A stretch of 64,000 nt of DNA from Brevundimonas sp. (GTDB lineage: Bacteria > Pseudomonadota > Alphaproteobacteria > Caulobacterales > Caulobacteraceae), in NCBI RefSeq assembly GCF_013912005.1, contig NZ_JACESB010000010.1, positions 1-64,000 on the forward strand, read 5' to 3'. This document shows positions 43,741 through 55,376 of this stretch, in pieces. Position numbers and translations under genes: made by a program. Below the pieces are notes generated by a model. That model had not been told where the DNA came from. It did no database searches and saw only the letters and a program-made list of their open reading frames with translations. Every line of letters begins with the position of its first letter. Positions within the stretch are counted from its first letter, which is position 1.

Positions 43741-44043
43741 TCAGGCCGCCAGGGTCACCACGCCGGCGTCGATCCAGCGGCGCGCGGCCTTCTGGGCTTC
43801 GCTGATCTCCTCGCGATCCATCTCCTGGCTCATCTCGCGGCGGTAGACGCGCGCCTCGATGGAGCCCTTCATGGCCGCCAGGTTGAAGATCATGTGGGCC
43901 GAGACCCGGTCCATCGGGCAGCCGCCCTGGCCGGTCGAGTACATCATGCCCAGACGGAACAGGTCGTCGCCGCTCATGTCCGCGGTCGGCAGGGGCAGGC
44001 CCTGCTCCTCGCTGATCGCCGGCGCGTGTTCTTGCGCGTTCAT
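43741..44043 (-). CDS. Sel1-like repeat small protein
   Basis: A 100-aa cytoplasmic protein with a Sel1/TPR-like repeat: LFRLGMMYSTGQGG followed by DRVSAHMIFNLAAMKGS is the classic L-x2-GxxY-x3-GxG...D-x2-A-x2-W/FxxAAxxG spacing. A last helical stretch (REEISEAQKAARRWID) follows. The start is ATG 44043 with GGGAG 8 bases before; a GTG lies one codon upstream. Single-repeat proteins of this kind are common in Caulobacterales and have no known role. It converges with hfsD. The 214 bases before its start (44044-44257) are AT-richer; I see no gene in them. Confidence 0.8.
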   Translation of the reverse strand: MNAQEHAPAISEEQGLPLPTADMSGDDLFRLGMMYSTGQGGCPMDRVSAHMIFNLAAMKGSIEARVYRREMSQEMDREEISEAQKAARRWIDAGVVTLAA

Positions 44044-44257
44044 CACCGTATCTCCCGAACCGGAGCCCTTCTGGCCCCGCCCTCTGACACGGATGAAATG
44101 CCCCGCGGATTGAAGTTAAAGTTAACAACGAAGGCCGGATGGTACGAATTCAGACCCACGGGAGCGAATACTTCGCCGCTGTAAACACCTCTGAAATGCT
44201 TCGGTAATCTCCGCTTCACGCGGCCTAACAAGGAGTCAGCGAGAGCTTGCGGACTGG

Positions 44258-44977
44258 TTACCGGCCTCTCTGGCCGAACAGCACCTTCCGCGCCTGCTCC
44301 GCCTCCTTGCCGGCGGCCGCCAGGTTGCGGCGGAGGTCGTCGCCGAGCGCCCGGCCCGCCCTGACCGCCGGCCGCGCGCCGACCCGTTCGCGCCACGCCT
44401 TCAGGTGGGGAAACTCCGCGAGATCCTGCCCCTGCAACGCCGGCAGGATCCACGGCCAGATCGTCATGTCGGCGATCGAATAGTCGCCGGCGACGAAGTC
44501 GCGGTCGCCGAGCCGGCGGTCCAGCACCCCGTAGAGCCGGTGCGCCTCATCGGTGTAGCGACGGACGCCGTAGGCCAGATGCCGCTGGTCGAGGGTCAGG
44601 GCCGGCGCATACTGGCGGAAGTGGTGCGTCTGGCCCGCCATGGGCCCCAGACCTCCGACCTGCCAGAACAGCCATTGATCAACCTCCGCCCGGCGCCGCG
44701 GCTCCTGCGGATAGTAGCGGCCCGACTTGAGGCCGAGGTACTGCAGGATCGCCCCCGACTCGAAGATCGACAGCGGCGCGCCGTCAGGTCCCTCCGGATC
44801 GACGATGGCGGGCATGCGGCCGTTCGGGCTGATGGCCTGGAAGTCCGGCGCGAACTGCTCGCCCGCGCCGATGTTCACAGGGCGCATCTCGTAGGGCAGG
44901 CCCATTTCCTCGAGCGCGATCGAGATCTTCCAGCCGTTCGGCGTGGGCCAGTACCAGAGCTGGATGGGGCGGGTCAT
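44258..44977 (-). CDS. Glutathione transferase family protein (YfcG/Ure2p-like)
   Basis: A 239-aa protein with a thioredoxin-fold N-terminal domain and helical C-terminal domain. PTPNGWKISIALEEMGLPYEM, FQAISPNGRMPAIVD and LSIFESGAILQYLG are close in pattern to the nu-class YfcG group, which works as glutathione-dependent disulfide reductase rather than classical transferase. FVAGDYSIADMTIWPWI is the C-terminal N-capping box. The start at 44977 follows AAGGAG at 5 bases. It stands alone. Confidence 0.9.
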   Translation of the reverse strand: MTRPIQLWYWPTPNGWKISIALEEMGLPYEMRPVNIGAGEQFAPDFQAISPNGRMPAIVDPEGPDGAPLSIFESGAILQYLGLKSGRYYPQEPRRRAEVDQWLFWQVGGLGPMAGQTHHFRQYAPALTLDQRHLAYGVRRYTDEAHRLYGVLDRRLGDRDFVAGDYSIADMTIWPWILPALQGQDLAEFPHLKAWRERVGARPAVRAGRALGDDLRRNLAAAGKEAEQARKVLFGQRGR

Positions 44978-45132
44978 GGCGGCTCCTTTCGACCGGAAGT
45001 GGCCCTGCCGCCCCTCGCGCGCAACCGTAGCGGCCGGCGCCCCGTTCAGGGGCAGTTCATCCGCGGGCGGACATCGTTCGGCAGGCAAACCGGTCGGCCG
45101 CCTGTCGGGCTCCGGCCCGGAAGGAGAGTGAC

Positions 45133-45756
45133 ATGAACCGCTTCACGAGGGCCGCCGTCGTTGCACTGGCGCTGGCCACCACCGCCGCCCCGCTCGCCGC
45201 CGAGGCGCAGAGCCGCGGCGATCGCCGCGAATGGCGCCAGGACCGCCGCGAGGATCGGCGCGAGTACCGGCAGGACCGCCGCGAGGATCGGCGCGACTTC
45301 CGCCGCGAGCGCCGCGACGATCGCCGTGACTGGCGCCGCGGCGAGTACGACAACCGGCGTGACTACCGTCAGGATCGTCGCGAGGACCGGCGGGACTTCC
45401 GGCGCGAGCGTCGCGACGACCGGCGCGACTTCCGCCAGGAGCGCCGCTGGGACCGCAACAACAGGGACTGGTGGCGCGGCCGCAGCGACTTCCGCGACTA
45501 CCGCGGCGCCCGTCACGGCTACTGGTACGCGCCGAGCTACGGCTACTACCGGGTGGAGCCGCGCTATTACGGCTATCGCTGGCAGCGGGGCGGCTACCTC
45601 CCGCCGGCCTACCGCGGCTATTACGTCCGCGACCCGTACGTCTACGGCCTGCGCCCGGCGCCCCGCGGCTACCGCTATGTGCACGCCGGCGACGACATCG
45701 TGCTGATCGCCATCGCCACCGGGCTGATCGCCAGCGTTCTGTACGACGTCTTCTAG
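45133..45756 (+). CDS. RcnB-family periplasmic protein with Arg/Asp repeats (first copy)
   Basis: A 207-aa exported protein: Sec signal to about residue 26 (AAPLAAEAQ), then an Arg/Asp-rich stretch (about 27-113) built of units such as [15 protein letters not shown], then a Tyr/Gly-rich part ([21 protein letters not shown]) and the RcnB domain end ([30 protein letters not shown]). RcnB in E. coli tunes nickel/cobalt efflux from the periplasm; there is no metal pump here, and the charged repeat is an addition found in Caulobacterales. A strong terminator follows, so it is its own transcript. Confidence 0.85.
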   Translation: MNRFTRAAVVALALATTAAPLAAEAQSRGDRREWRQDRREDRREYRQDRREDRRDFRRERRDDRRDWRRGEYDNRRDYRQDRREDRRDFRRERRDDRRDFRQERRWDRNNRDWWRGRSDFRDYRGARHGYWYAPSYGYYRVEPRYYGYRWQRGGYLPPAYRGYYVRDPYVYGLRPAPRGYRYVHAGDDIVLIAIATGLIASVLYDVF

Positions 45757-45781
45757 GCGAGACCCGCTCGCGCCGACCCGA

Positions 45782-45812
45782 ACGCCCCGCGGTTCCGCCG
45801 CGGGGCGTTTCT
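45782..45812 (+). terminator. Intrinsic terminator after the first RcnB-like gene
   Basis: Perfect 11-bp stem (arms 45782-45792 and 45798-45808), 5-base loop TTCCG, then TTTCT. Confidence 0.88.
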
Positions 45813-45909
45813 GCATGCATATCCATGCCGCCGTTCAGTCCCGGTTCAGCCTGCGCCGACGAGGCTTTCCACAAGCCGTCTGACAGGGGCGTGCGGAGAA
45901 CATACGAGA

Positions 45910-46821
45910 ATGAAACGCTCATTGATGGTTGCAGCGGCGATCGCGTCCTTCGTCGTCCCCGCCGCCGCGCCGTTGACCGTCCTCGCCCAGGACGGGGAAC
46001 ACCGGGGCGGGCGCCGCGGCGCCGCCCTGCAGAACGGGGCGGAGGAAAGGGTCCAGCGGCAGGCGGAAGCCCGCCCGGAACGCCCCCGCCCCCCGCGCGC
46101 GGAACCGCCGCGTCAGGAACGTCGGGAGGACCGGCAGGAACGCCGCGAGGAACGGCGGGACGATCGCCAGGAGCGGCGCGAGGACCGGCGGGGGCAGCGG
46201 GCCGATCGTCCGACCCCGCCGCCCCAGTGGCGACAGGACCGGCAGGAGCGTCGCGAAGACCGTCGGGACGACCGCCAGGAGCGCCGCGAGGACCGGCGCG
46301 ACGACCGGCAGGACCGCCGCGAGGGCAGGCCCGAAGACCGGCAGGAGCGCCGCGAGTGGCGTCAGGATCGCCGCGAGGATCGCCGCGACTGGCGTCAGGA
46401 CCGGCGTGAGGACCGGCGTGAGGACCGGCGCGAGCGACGGGAAGACCGGCGTGAGTACCGGGAATTCCGCAACCGCTTCAACGCCGATCACTGGCGTCGG
46501 GACTGGAACCGCCGGCACGGACGCGACTGGTGGCGGCACGACCGTCGCTGGCGGGGCTTCTCCGGGGTCCGGATCGGCTTCTATTTCGCGCCGGGCCACG
46601 GCTACTACAGCGTTCCCCGCAGCTACTGGGGCCAGCGCTGGCATGCCGGCCAGTACCTGCCCTCGATCTTCTGGCGCTACCGCCTCGACGACTGGCGGAC
46701 CTACGGCCTCGGCTATCCGCCGGTCGGGACGCGCTGGGTGCTCGTCGACAACCACATCTATCTGATCGACGAGTTCGACGGCTACATCATCGAGGTCGTG
46801 TACGACGCCTGGAGCTGGTAG
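45910..46821 (+). CDS. RcnB-family periplasmic protein with long Arg/Asp/Glu repeats (second copy)
   Basis: A 303-aa exported protein with a Sec signal (about 26 residues, ending TVLAQ). A very long charged region (about residues 55-190) is made of DRQERREDRRD-type units, probably an extended or helical charged rod. An RcnB-like C-terminal domain (YFAPGHGYYSVPRSYWG, LPSIFWRYRLDDW, GTRWVLVDNHIYLIDEFDGYIIEVV in order) follows. It is a paralogue of the previous gene with a longer repeat, likely by tandem duplication then repeat growth. Terminators on both sides isolate it. Confidence 0.85.
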   Translation: MKRSLMVAAAIASFVVPAAAPLTVLAQDGEHRGGRRGAALQNGAEERVQRQAEARPERPRPPRAEPPRQERREDRQERREERRDDRQERREDRRGQRADRPTPPPQWRQDRQERREDRRDDRQERREDRRDDRQDRREGRPEDRQERREWRQDRREDRRDWRQDRREDRREDRRERREDRREYREFRNRFNADHWRRDWNRRHGRDWWRHDRRWRGFSGVRIGFYFAPGHGYYSVPRSYWGQRWHAGQYLPSIFWRYRLDDWRTYGLGYPPVGTRWVLVDNHIYLIDEFDGYIIEVVYDAWSW

Positions 46822-46841
46822 TCCGTCAGGACACGGAGTGA

Positions 46842-46879
46842 ACGCCGGCCGGGCAGGCGCCCGGCCGGCGTTCTTCTTT
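46842..46879 (+). terminator. Intrinsic terminator after the second RcnB-like gene
   Basis: 13-bp perfect stem (arms 46842-46854 and 46859-46871), 4-base loop AGGC, followed by a T-rich run (TTCTTCTTT). Confidence 0.9.
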
Positions 46880-46925
46880 CCGACGCAAGGTTGCGGACGC
46901 CCGCGCGCCGCGTCAGAACCGCTGC

Positions 46926-49151
46926 ATGAGCGATGCGGCGATCGGCGACACCACCTCGGGTGCGGAGGTCCCCTCCTCCCGCGCCCCCCAGTTGCAGCTG
47001 TCGGAAGAGCTGATGGCTTCGCCGACGCGGTTCTTCAATCGCGAGATCTCGTGGCTGGCGTTCAATGGCCGGGTGCTGGAGGAGGTCGCCAACGCGGCTC
47101 ACCCGCTGCTGGAGCGCCTGCGCTTCCTGTCCATCTCGGCGAACAACCTCGACGAATTCTTCATGACCCGCGTCGCCGGCCTCAAGGGCCAGGTGCGGGA
47201 GCGGGTGCGCGTCGTCTCGGCCGACGGCCTGACCCCGAGCGAGACCCTGGATCGCGTCAACCGCGCCGCGGGCGGCCTGATGACGGAACAGCAGCGGCAC
47301 TGGCGCCGGCTGCGCAAGGAGCTGGCGGCCGCCGGCATCGAGGTGGTGGACGCGAGCCGCATCACCCGGACGGAACGGGAACGGCTGGAGCCCGAGTTCC
47401 TGACCCAGCTCTTCGCCGTGCTGACGCCCATGGCCATCGACCCGGCGCACCCGTTCCCCTTCCTGCCCAACCTCGGCTTCTCGCTCGCGCTCAAGGTCAA
47501 GCGACGGTCGGATCGCCGGATCCTGTACGCCCTGGTGCCGGTGCCGACGCAGGTGAAGCGCTTCTGGCCGTTGCCCACGGACGGGCGATCCAAGCCTGGG
47601 CGCAAGCGGTTTGTGACCCTCGAGAGCCTGCTGACCCTGTTCATCGACCACCTGTTCCCCGGCTGCGACGTGCTGGAGCGGGGCGTGTTCCGGCTGATCC
47701 GGGACAGCGACATCGAGATCGAGGAGGAGGCGGAGGACCTCGTCATGGAGTTCGAGGAGGCCCTCAAGCAGCGCCGCCTCGGCTCGGTCGTGCGCATCAA
47801 GATCGAGGCCTCCATGCCCGACGATCTGCGCACCTTCATCACCGACCAGCTGATGGCGGCGCCGGAGGACATCGTCCTCGTCGACGGCATGCTCGGCCTG
47901 GCCCAGCTGTCCGAATTGATCCCCGGCGGCCATCCCGACCTGAAGTTCCCCGGCTACGAGCCGCGCTACCCGGAGCGGGTCCGCGACCACGGCGGCGACA
48001 TCTTCGCCGCTGTCCGCGAGAAGGACATGCTGATCCACCACCCGTTCGAGAGCTTCGACGTGGTGGTCCAGTTTCTCCGCCAGGCGGCGCGCGATCCGAA
48101 CGTCATCGCCATCAAGCAGACCCTCTACCGGACCTCCCGCGACAGCCCGATCGTGGCCGCGCTGATCGAGGCGGCGGAGAACGGCAAGAACGTCACGGCG
48201 CTCGTGGAGCTCAAGGCGCGGTTCGACGAGGAGGCCAACCTGCGCTGGGCCCGGGCCATGGAGCGCGCCGGGGTCCATGTCGTCTTCGGCTTCGTCGAGT
48301 ACAAGACCCACGCCAAGCTCAGCGTCGTGGTCCGGCGCGAGGGCGACGGGCTGAAGACCTACTGCCACTTCGGCACCGGCAACTATCACCCGATCACCGC
48401 GCGCATCTACACGGACCTCAGCCTGTTCAGCAGCGATCCGGTGCTGGCCCGCGACGCCGCCCGGGTGTTCAACTACATCACCGGCTACGCCCAGCCCGAC
48501 GAGCTGGAGGCCCTGGTCGTCTCGCCCCTGAACATGAAGCAGACGCTGATCGACCTGATCGGCCGGGAGATGACCGCCGCCGCCCAGGGCAAGCCGGCGG
48601 CGATCTGGGCCAAGATGAACGCCCTCGTCGACCCGGAGATCATCGACGCCCTGTATCGCGCCAGCCAGTGGGGCGTGCGCATCGAGCTGGTGGTGCGCGG
48701 CATCTGCTGCCTGCGCCCGGGCGTCGAGGGCCTCAGCGAGAACATCCGGGTCAAGTCGATCGTCGGCCGCTTCCTCGAGCACAGCCGCATCGTCGCCTTC
48801 GCCAACGGGCGCGACCTGCCCAACGACCGGGCGAAGCTGTTCATCTCGTCCGCCGACTGGATGCCCCGCAACCTGGATCGCCGGGTCGAACTGATGACCC
48901 CGGTGCGCAACGCCACCGTCCACGACCAGGTGCTGGACCAGATCATGGTCGCCAATCTCAAGGACGACGCCCAGAGCTGGCTCCTCGAGCCTGACGGGAC
49001 CTACCGCCGGGTGGCTCCGCTGGATCCGGAGCGGCCGTTCTCCGCCCACCGCTACTTCATGACCAACCCCAGCCTCTCGGGCCGGGGCCGCAAGGTGAAG
49101 ACCCTGCCCGGACAGCTGCGCTACGAACGGCCCGAGCGGAAGCCGGCCTGA
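46926..49151 (+). CDS. ppk1: Polyphosphate kinase 1
   Basis: A 741-aa enzyme building polyphosphate from ATP. N-terminal [18 protein letters not shown] and [22 protein letters not shown], the phosphorylated-His region [23 protein letters not shown] (order THAKLS then [11 protein letters not shown]), and [19 protein letters not shown] with the second active-site His in FLEHSRI mark PPK1. Length is normal with a short non-conserved head. Its stop and the ppx start share a base (TGATG), so kinase and phosphatase are co-translated. Confidence 0.97.
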   Translation: MSDAAIGDTTSGAEVPSSRAPQLQLSEELMASPTRFFNREISWLAFNGRVLEEVANAAHPLLERLRFLSISANNLDEFFMTRVAGLKGQVRERVRVVSADGLTPSETLDRVNRAAGGLMTEQQRHWRRLRKELAAAGIEVVDASRITRTERERLEPEFLTQLFAVLTPMAIDPAHPFPFLPNLGFSLALKVKRRSDRRILYALVPVPTQVKRFWPLPTDGRSKPGRKRFVTLESLLTLFIDHLFPGCDVLERGVFRLIRDSDIEIEEEAEDLVMEFEEALKQRRLGSVVRIKIEASMPDDLRTFITDQLMAAPEDIVLVDGMLGLAQLSELIPGGHPDLKFPGYEPRYPERVRDHGGDIFAAVREKDMLIHHPFESFDVVVQFLRQAARDPNVIAIKQTLYRTSRDSPIVAALIEAAENGKNVTALVELKARFDEEANLRWARAMERAGVHVVFGFVEYKTHAKLSVVVRREGDGLKTYCHFGTGNYHPITARIYTDLSLFSSDPVLARDAARVFNYITGYAQPDELEALVVSPLNMKQTLIDLIGREMTAAAQGKPAAIWAKMNALVDPEIIDALYRASQWGVRIELVVRGICCLRPGVEGLSENIRVKSIVGRFLEHSRIVAFANGRDLPNDRAKLFISSADWMPRNLDRRVELMTPVRNATVHDQVLDQIMVANLKDDAQSWLLEPDGTYRRVAPLDPERPFSAHRYFMTNPSLSGRGRKVKTLPGQLRYERPERKPA

Positions 49152-50653
49152 TGCCCGAGCTCGCCCCGGCGGTCGCCCCGCCGCACGACATCGCGGCCAT
49201 CGACATCGGCTCGAACTCGGTCCGGCTGGTGCTGTACCGGCTGGAGGGCCGGGCGATCTGGACGGTCTTCAACGAGAAGGTGCTGGCCGGCCTGGGCCGC
49301 GACCTGCCGCGGACGGGATGCCTCTCCGCCGACGGCGTCGAACAGGCCGTCGTGGCGCTCAAGCGCTTCGCCGCCGTCATCGAGGGGGTCCGGCCCGCCC
49401 ACGCCTTCGTCGCCGCCACCGCGGCCGTGCGGGAGGCCGAGGACGGCACGGCCTTCTGCGAGCGGATCGCCGCCGAGACCGGGCTCGTCATCCGCGTCCT
49501 GTCGGGCGAGGCCGAGGCCCGCTACGCCGGGCTCGGCGTCGTCGCCGGCATTCCCGACGCGCATGGCGTGGCGGGCGACCTCGGCGGCTCCAGCCTGGAG
49601 CTGGTCCGCGTCGAGGAGGGGCGGATCAGCCCCGGGGTGACCCTGCCGCTCGGGCCGTTCGCCATGGGCGACCTGCGCCACCTCGATCTCCCCGCCCGGC
49701 AGGCCGAGGTCGCGCGCCGCCTGAAGCCGGCGGAGGCGTTCGCCACGGACACCCTCTATGCGGTCGGCGGCGCCTGGCGCACCCTCGCCCAGGCGCACAT
49801 GAGCCTGAGCGGCTATCCCCTCCACGTGGTGCACCAGTTCCGGCTCGGCGCCGCCGAAGCCCGCGAGACGGCGCGCCTGATCGCCCGCCAGTCGAAAGGC
49901 TCGCTGGAGAAGTGGCCCGGGCTGACGAAGAAGCGGGCCGAGACCCTCCCCCACGCGGCCTTGGTGCTGGAGGCGCTGATCGAGCGCCTCGGGCTGAAGC
50001 AGATCGTGCTCTCCGCCTGGGGCGTGCGCGAGGGCCTGCTGTTCGAATCGCTCGACGCCGACACCGCCGCCGCCGACCCCCTGCTCGCGGGGTGCTCCGC
50101 GCTCGGCGCGCGGCAGGGGATCTCCCCCACCCTGCCCGGGGCCCTCCACGCCTGGGTGGAGCCGGTGCTCGGCGGCCTGGCGCCGTCGTTCGACCGCGCC
50201 CGCGACTCGGTTCTGATCGACGCCGCCTGCCGGCTCGCCGACGTCGGGGCCCGGCTGCACCCGGACCACCGGGTGGAGCTGGCCTTCGACCAGGTGCTCC
50301 GCGCCCCGGTGCCGGGCCAGACCCACGCCGAGCGGGCCTGGCTGGCGACGGCGGTCAACGCCCGCTACGGCGGTCCCTCGGCCACGCCCGAGCCGGCGAC
50401 CGTGGAACGTCTGCTGACGGACGAGCAACGGCAGGGGGCGCGCGCCGCCGGGCTCGCCATCCGGCTGGCCTGCGATCTCTCCGGTCGCTCGCCGCAGCTC
50501 CTGGTCAACGCCCGCGCCGGCGTGCGGGACGGACGGCTGGTGCTGTCCGCCGCCGAGGGCTACGCCGACGTGCTGCTGGGCGAGCAGACGCGGCGGCGCG
50601 GCAAGGCCCTGGCCGAGGCCATGGGGCTGAAGCTGGACATCGAGGCGGGCTGA
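49151..50653 (+). CDS. ppx: Exopolyphosphatase, Ppx/GppA family
   Basis: A 500-aa phosphatase that degrades polyphosphate or pppGpp. The actin-like ATPase fold shows AAIDIGSNSVRLVLYR at the N-terminus, FVAATAAVREAEDG, VLSGEAEARYAGLGV and GDLGGSSLELVRVE, then a helical C-terminal domain. Pairing with ppk points to polyphosphate turnover. Overlaps the ppk stop by one base; converges on the small lipoprotein gene. Confidence 0.94.
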   Translation: MPELAPAVAPPHDIAAIDIGSNSVRLVLYRLEGRAIWTVFNEKVLAGLGRDLPRTGCLSADGVEQAVVALKRFAAVIEGVRPAHAFVAATAAVREAEDGTAFCERIAAETGLVIRVLSGEAEARYAGLGVVAGIPDAHGVAGDLGGSSLELVRVEEGRISPGVTLPLGPFAMGDLRHLDLPARQAEVARRLKPAEAFATDTLYAVGGAWRTLAQAHMSLSGYPLHVVHQFRLGAAEARETARLIARQSKGSLEKWPGLTKKRAETLPHAALVLEALIERLGLKQIVLSAWGVREGLLFESLDADTAAADPLLAGCSALGARQGISPTLPGALHAWVEPVLGGLAPSFDRARDSVLIDAACRLADVGARLHPDHRVELAFDQVLRAPVPGQTHAERAWLATAVNARYGGPSATPEPATVERLLTDEQRQGARAAGLAIRLACDLSGRSPQLLVNARAGVRDGRLVLSAAEGYADVLLGEQTRRRGKALAEAMGLKLDIEAG

Positions 50654-50657
50654 GCCC

Positions 50658-51206
50658 TCAGTCGCCCATCCACCAGCGCAGGCGCACCGCCTGCGGGCGT
50701 GCGTCGCCGATCTTCAGCGAACCGGTCAGGACCGCGCTCTCGTCGCCGAGATTGCGCCGCGCCGTCGCCAGAGCGCCCTGGTCCAGACGGCCGTCGAACC
50801 GGACGAGGCCCAGTTTCGCAGAGCGGCCCTCGAAGCGCACCTGCACATCGCTGACCTCGTAGGAGGTCGGCAGCACCCGGGCGACATCGGCCGCGGCCTC
50901 GCCCGGCGCCGATCCGGCGGCGGAAGAGCCGGCCTTGTGGAACTGGAGCATGACCGGCGCGAAGCTCGCGCTGCGCTCGCCGGCCGCCCACGCCTGGAAT
51001 TCCGGGGCCTGGCCGACGAAGACGTGGTCCAGCTTCCACGGGCCGGCGCGGACCTCGCCCATCGGCATGAAGTAGCCCGACAGGTCCCCGGCCGCGGCGT
51101 AGGTGAAGGCCGGCGCCGCGCCCGGGGCGCGGCCTTCCGACGGAGTCTCGCCGCACCCCGAGAGGGCGAGGGCGGCGACGGTGGCGATCAGGGCTGTGCG
51201 GTGCAT
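50658..51206 (-). CDS. Hypothetical lipoprotein
   Basis: A 182-aa protein with a lipoprotein signal (ALIATVAALALSGC, C18). The mature part is predicted beta-rich with FTYAAAGDLSGYFMP early, an internal helix around AAADVARVLP and a last strand pair (AVLTGSLKIGDARPQAVRLRWWMGD). It has no motif I recognise. It may share a transcript with the following-upstream methyltransferase gene (34 bases apart). Function unknown. Confidence 0.78.
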   Translation of the reverse strand: MHRTALIATVAALALSGCGETPSEGRAPGAAPAFTYAAAGDLSGYFMPMGEVRAGPWKLDHVFVGQAPEFQAWAAGERSASFAPVMLQFHKAGSSAAGSAPGEAAADVARVLPTSYEVSDVQVRFEGRSAKLGLVRFDGRLDQGALATARRNLGDESAVLTGSLKIGDARPQAVRLRWWMGD

Positions 51207-51240
51207 CGTCTGTCCGGAACGGCCGGGGGGCCGGCGTGAT

Positions 51241-51873
51241 CTAGGGAAGGTGCGCCAGCACCTTGAGCCAGTGGGCGGACTGACCGGCGTCGATGAGTTC
51301 GAACAGCGGGATGGCCAGCAGGAAGACGAGGCCGTCGCGGATCGTCAGCAGGAACAGGGACGGCCGGATGGTCAGCTCATCGGCATCGCGCCACAGGTCG
51401 AAGCGCGGCCAGAAGCGCGGGGTGCGACGGGCGTAGGCGGCGTAGGCGGCGCCGAACTCGCGCTGCAGCCAGGCCTCTTCGCGCCGGACGGTGAAGTGGA
51501 ACACCAGCATCGCCGCGAGCACGAAGGCGACGGCGATCGTCAGACTGCCGCTCTGCGCCCCGATGCCGAACGCGCCGAAGAAGCTGAAGACGTAAAGCGG
51601 GTTGCGGGTGATCGAATAGGGCCCGCGATCCACCACCACGGCCTTCTTTCGCCCGCCGATGTAGAGGGTGCACCAGGCGCGGCCAACGATGGAGAACACG
51701 ATGGCCGCCAGGCCCGCCGCCTCCACCGATTCGTGCCAGGCGCCGTCCACGCCGCCGATCGACTGGCTCACCAGCGACAGGCCCAGCAACAGCAGCAGGG
51801 CCATGGCGACGGCGACCTTGCGCATCTTCTGGATGACGCCGAGGTCCAGGGCTTCGAATGGGGTCGGGTTCAT
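51241..51873 (-). CDS. Isoprenylcysteine carboxyl methyltransferase-family membrane protein
   Basis: A 210-aa membrane protein with about five helices. The SAM-binding end is of ICMT/PEMT type: VVDRGPYSITRNPLYVFSFF, then RREEAWLQREFGAAYAAYARRTPRFWP. Start at 51873 follows AGGAGG. Bacterial members methylate lipids or small molecules; no prenylated protein is expected. Substrate unknown. It may be transcribed together with the lipoprotein gene downstream. Confidence 0.87.
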   Translation of the reverse strand: MNPTPFEALDLGVIQKMRKVAVAMALLLLLGLSLVSQSIGGVDGAWHESVEAAGLAAIVFSIVGRAWCTLYIGGRKKAVVVDRGPYSITRNPLYVFSFFGAFGIGAQSGSLTIAVAFVLAAMLVFHFTVRREEAWLQREFGAAYAAYARRTPRFWPRFDLWRDADELTIRPSLFLLTIRDGLVFLLAIPLFELIDAGQSAHWLKVLAHLP

Positions 51874-51950
51874 CGGCGCCTCCTGCGGCCAGCGAACGCT
51901 CAAACCTTGACCATTTCAAGCCTGTATCCGCCGGCTGCCGGCGTCGTCGC

Positions 51951-52907
51951 CTAGCGGTCGAGGCTCCGGTCCAGCGCCCGGAAGGCGTCGATCGACAGGC
52001 GCGTGGCGCTGACGAACACCTCCGGCGTGATCCGCTCGAAATCGTCCGACGGCCGATGGTAGTCCGGGTGGTAGTTCACGCCCAGATAGAGGAACGGCAC
52101 GCCCGCCCGGTGGAAGGCCGCGTGGTCGGAGGCCTCGACCCAGTTGTCCTCGCCGGTGTCCTGCGGCGTGTCCTTGCCGAAAGCGAGGGCCACCGCCCCG
52201 TCGGTGGGGAGCGGCTCGAGGATCGGCCGGAGATCGGGATGCTGGTAGGTGCCGGTGACCCAGAGCTTGCCGTCCGTCTCCGCCCGCGCCGTCATGTCGA
52301 AGTTCAGGTTCAGGGCGATCGAAGCCAGCGGGACCGGCGGAGCCTCGACGAAATGCTTCGCCCCCAGCAGCCCGCGCTCCTCGCCATCCAGGGCGACCAG
52401 GATGACGCTGTGGTCCGGCGCCTGCCGCTTCAGCTCCGCGGCGAGGGCCAGCATGGTCGCCACGCCCGAGGCGTTGTCGTCGGCGCCGTTGTAGATCTGG
52501 CCGCCGGAGACGCCGACGTGGTCATAGTGGGCCGTGACCACGATGTAGCGGTCCGCCGCCCGCGTGCCCGGGATCACGCCGAGAATGTTGACGCCGTTGA
52601 AGGTGCGCGGCCCCTCGCGGGTGCGGCCGGTCATCTCCCAGGGCTGCAGCCGCCCCATCATCGGCGGCTGGACGCCGAGCGCCTCCAGCCGGCCGACGAT
52701 GTAGTTCCGCGCCGCCTCGCCGCCGGCGGAGCCGGTGTCACGCCCCTGCATCTCGTCCGAGGCGAGGATCCGCACGTCCTCCAGCAGCTGGGCCTGGAAG
52801 GCGGGCGCGGTGGCCGACGGCGCCGGCGGGGCCCCGGCCGGAGCGGCGCAGGCCGCCAGCAGCAGGGCGACGGCGGCGGCGACGGGGGACGAACGGAACA
52901 CGCGCAT
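51951..52907 (-). CDS. M28-family zinc aminopeptidase, lipoprotein
   Basis: A 318-aa exported peptidase: lipobox LLLAAC (C20), then the M28 core with metal ligands in VTAHYDHVG (H126, D128), NGADDNASG (D142), DGEERGLLG (E175 base, E176), LNFDM (D203) and YHRPSDDF near the end. All metal and catalytic positions are present. It would trim peptides in the periplasm or at the cell surface. Divergent from ligA with a 129-base gap. Confidence 0.93.
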   Translation of the reverse strand: MRVFRSSPVAAAVALLLAACAAPAGAPPAPSATAPAFQAQLLEDVRILASDEMQGRDTGSAGGEAARNYIVGRLEALGVQPPMMGRLQPWEMTGRTREGPRTFNGVNILGVIPGTRAADRYIVVTAHYDHVGVSGGQIYNGADDNASGVATMLALAAELKRQAPDHSVILVALDGEERGLLGAKHFVEAPPVPLASIALNLNFDMTARAETDGKLWVTGTYQHPDLRPILEPLPTDGAVALAFGKDTPQDTGEDNWVEASDHAAFHRAGVPFLYLGVNYHPDYHRPSDDFERITPEVFVSATRLSIDAFRALDRSLDR

Positions 52908-53009
52908 GGGGACTCCTCGGCAGGCGGCGACGCTAGCCGCCCGCGCCCCGCCCGTCAGATTAACTCTCTGTCATGACGGCGGGCGCCGCGACGCGGCGGC
53001 CGATGCTAG

Positions 53010-55376
<2,367 letters not shown>

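Noticed and set aside
44044-44257. Possible small RNA or gene in the AT-richer gap before the Sel1-like gene
   Set aside because: No hairpin with T-run, no convincing frame and no spaced TTAA boxes; nothing supportable.
45190-46460. Repetitive DNA resembling a CRISPR or satellite array
   Set aside because: The repeats are codon-level (Arg/Asp/Glu) inside two intact genes with signal peptides; there are no uniform repeats with unique spacers.
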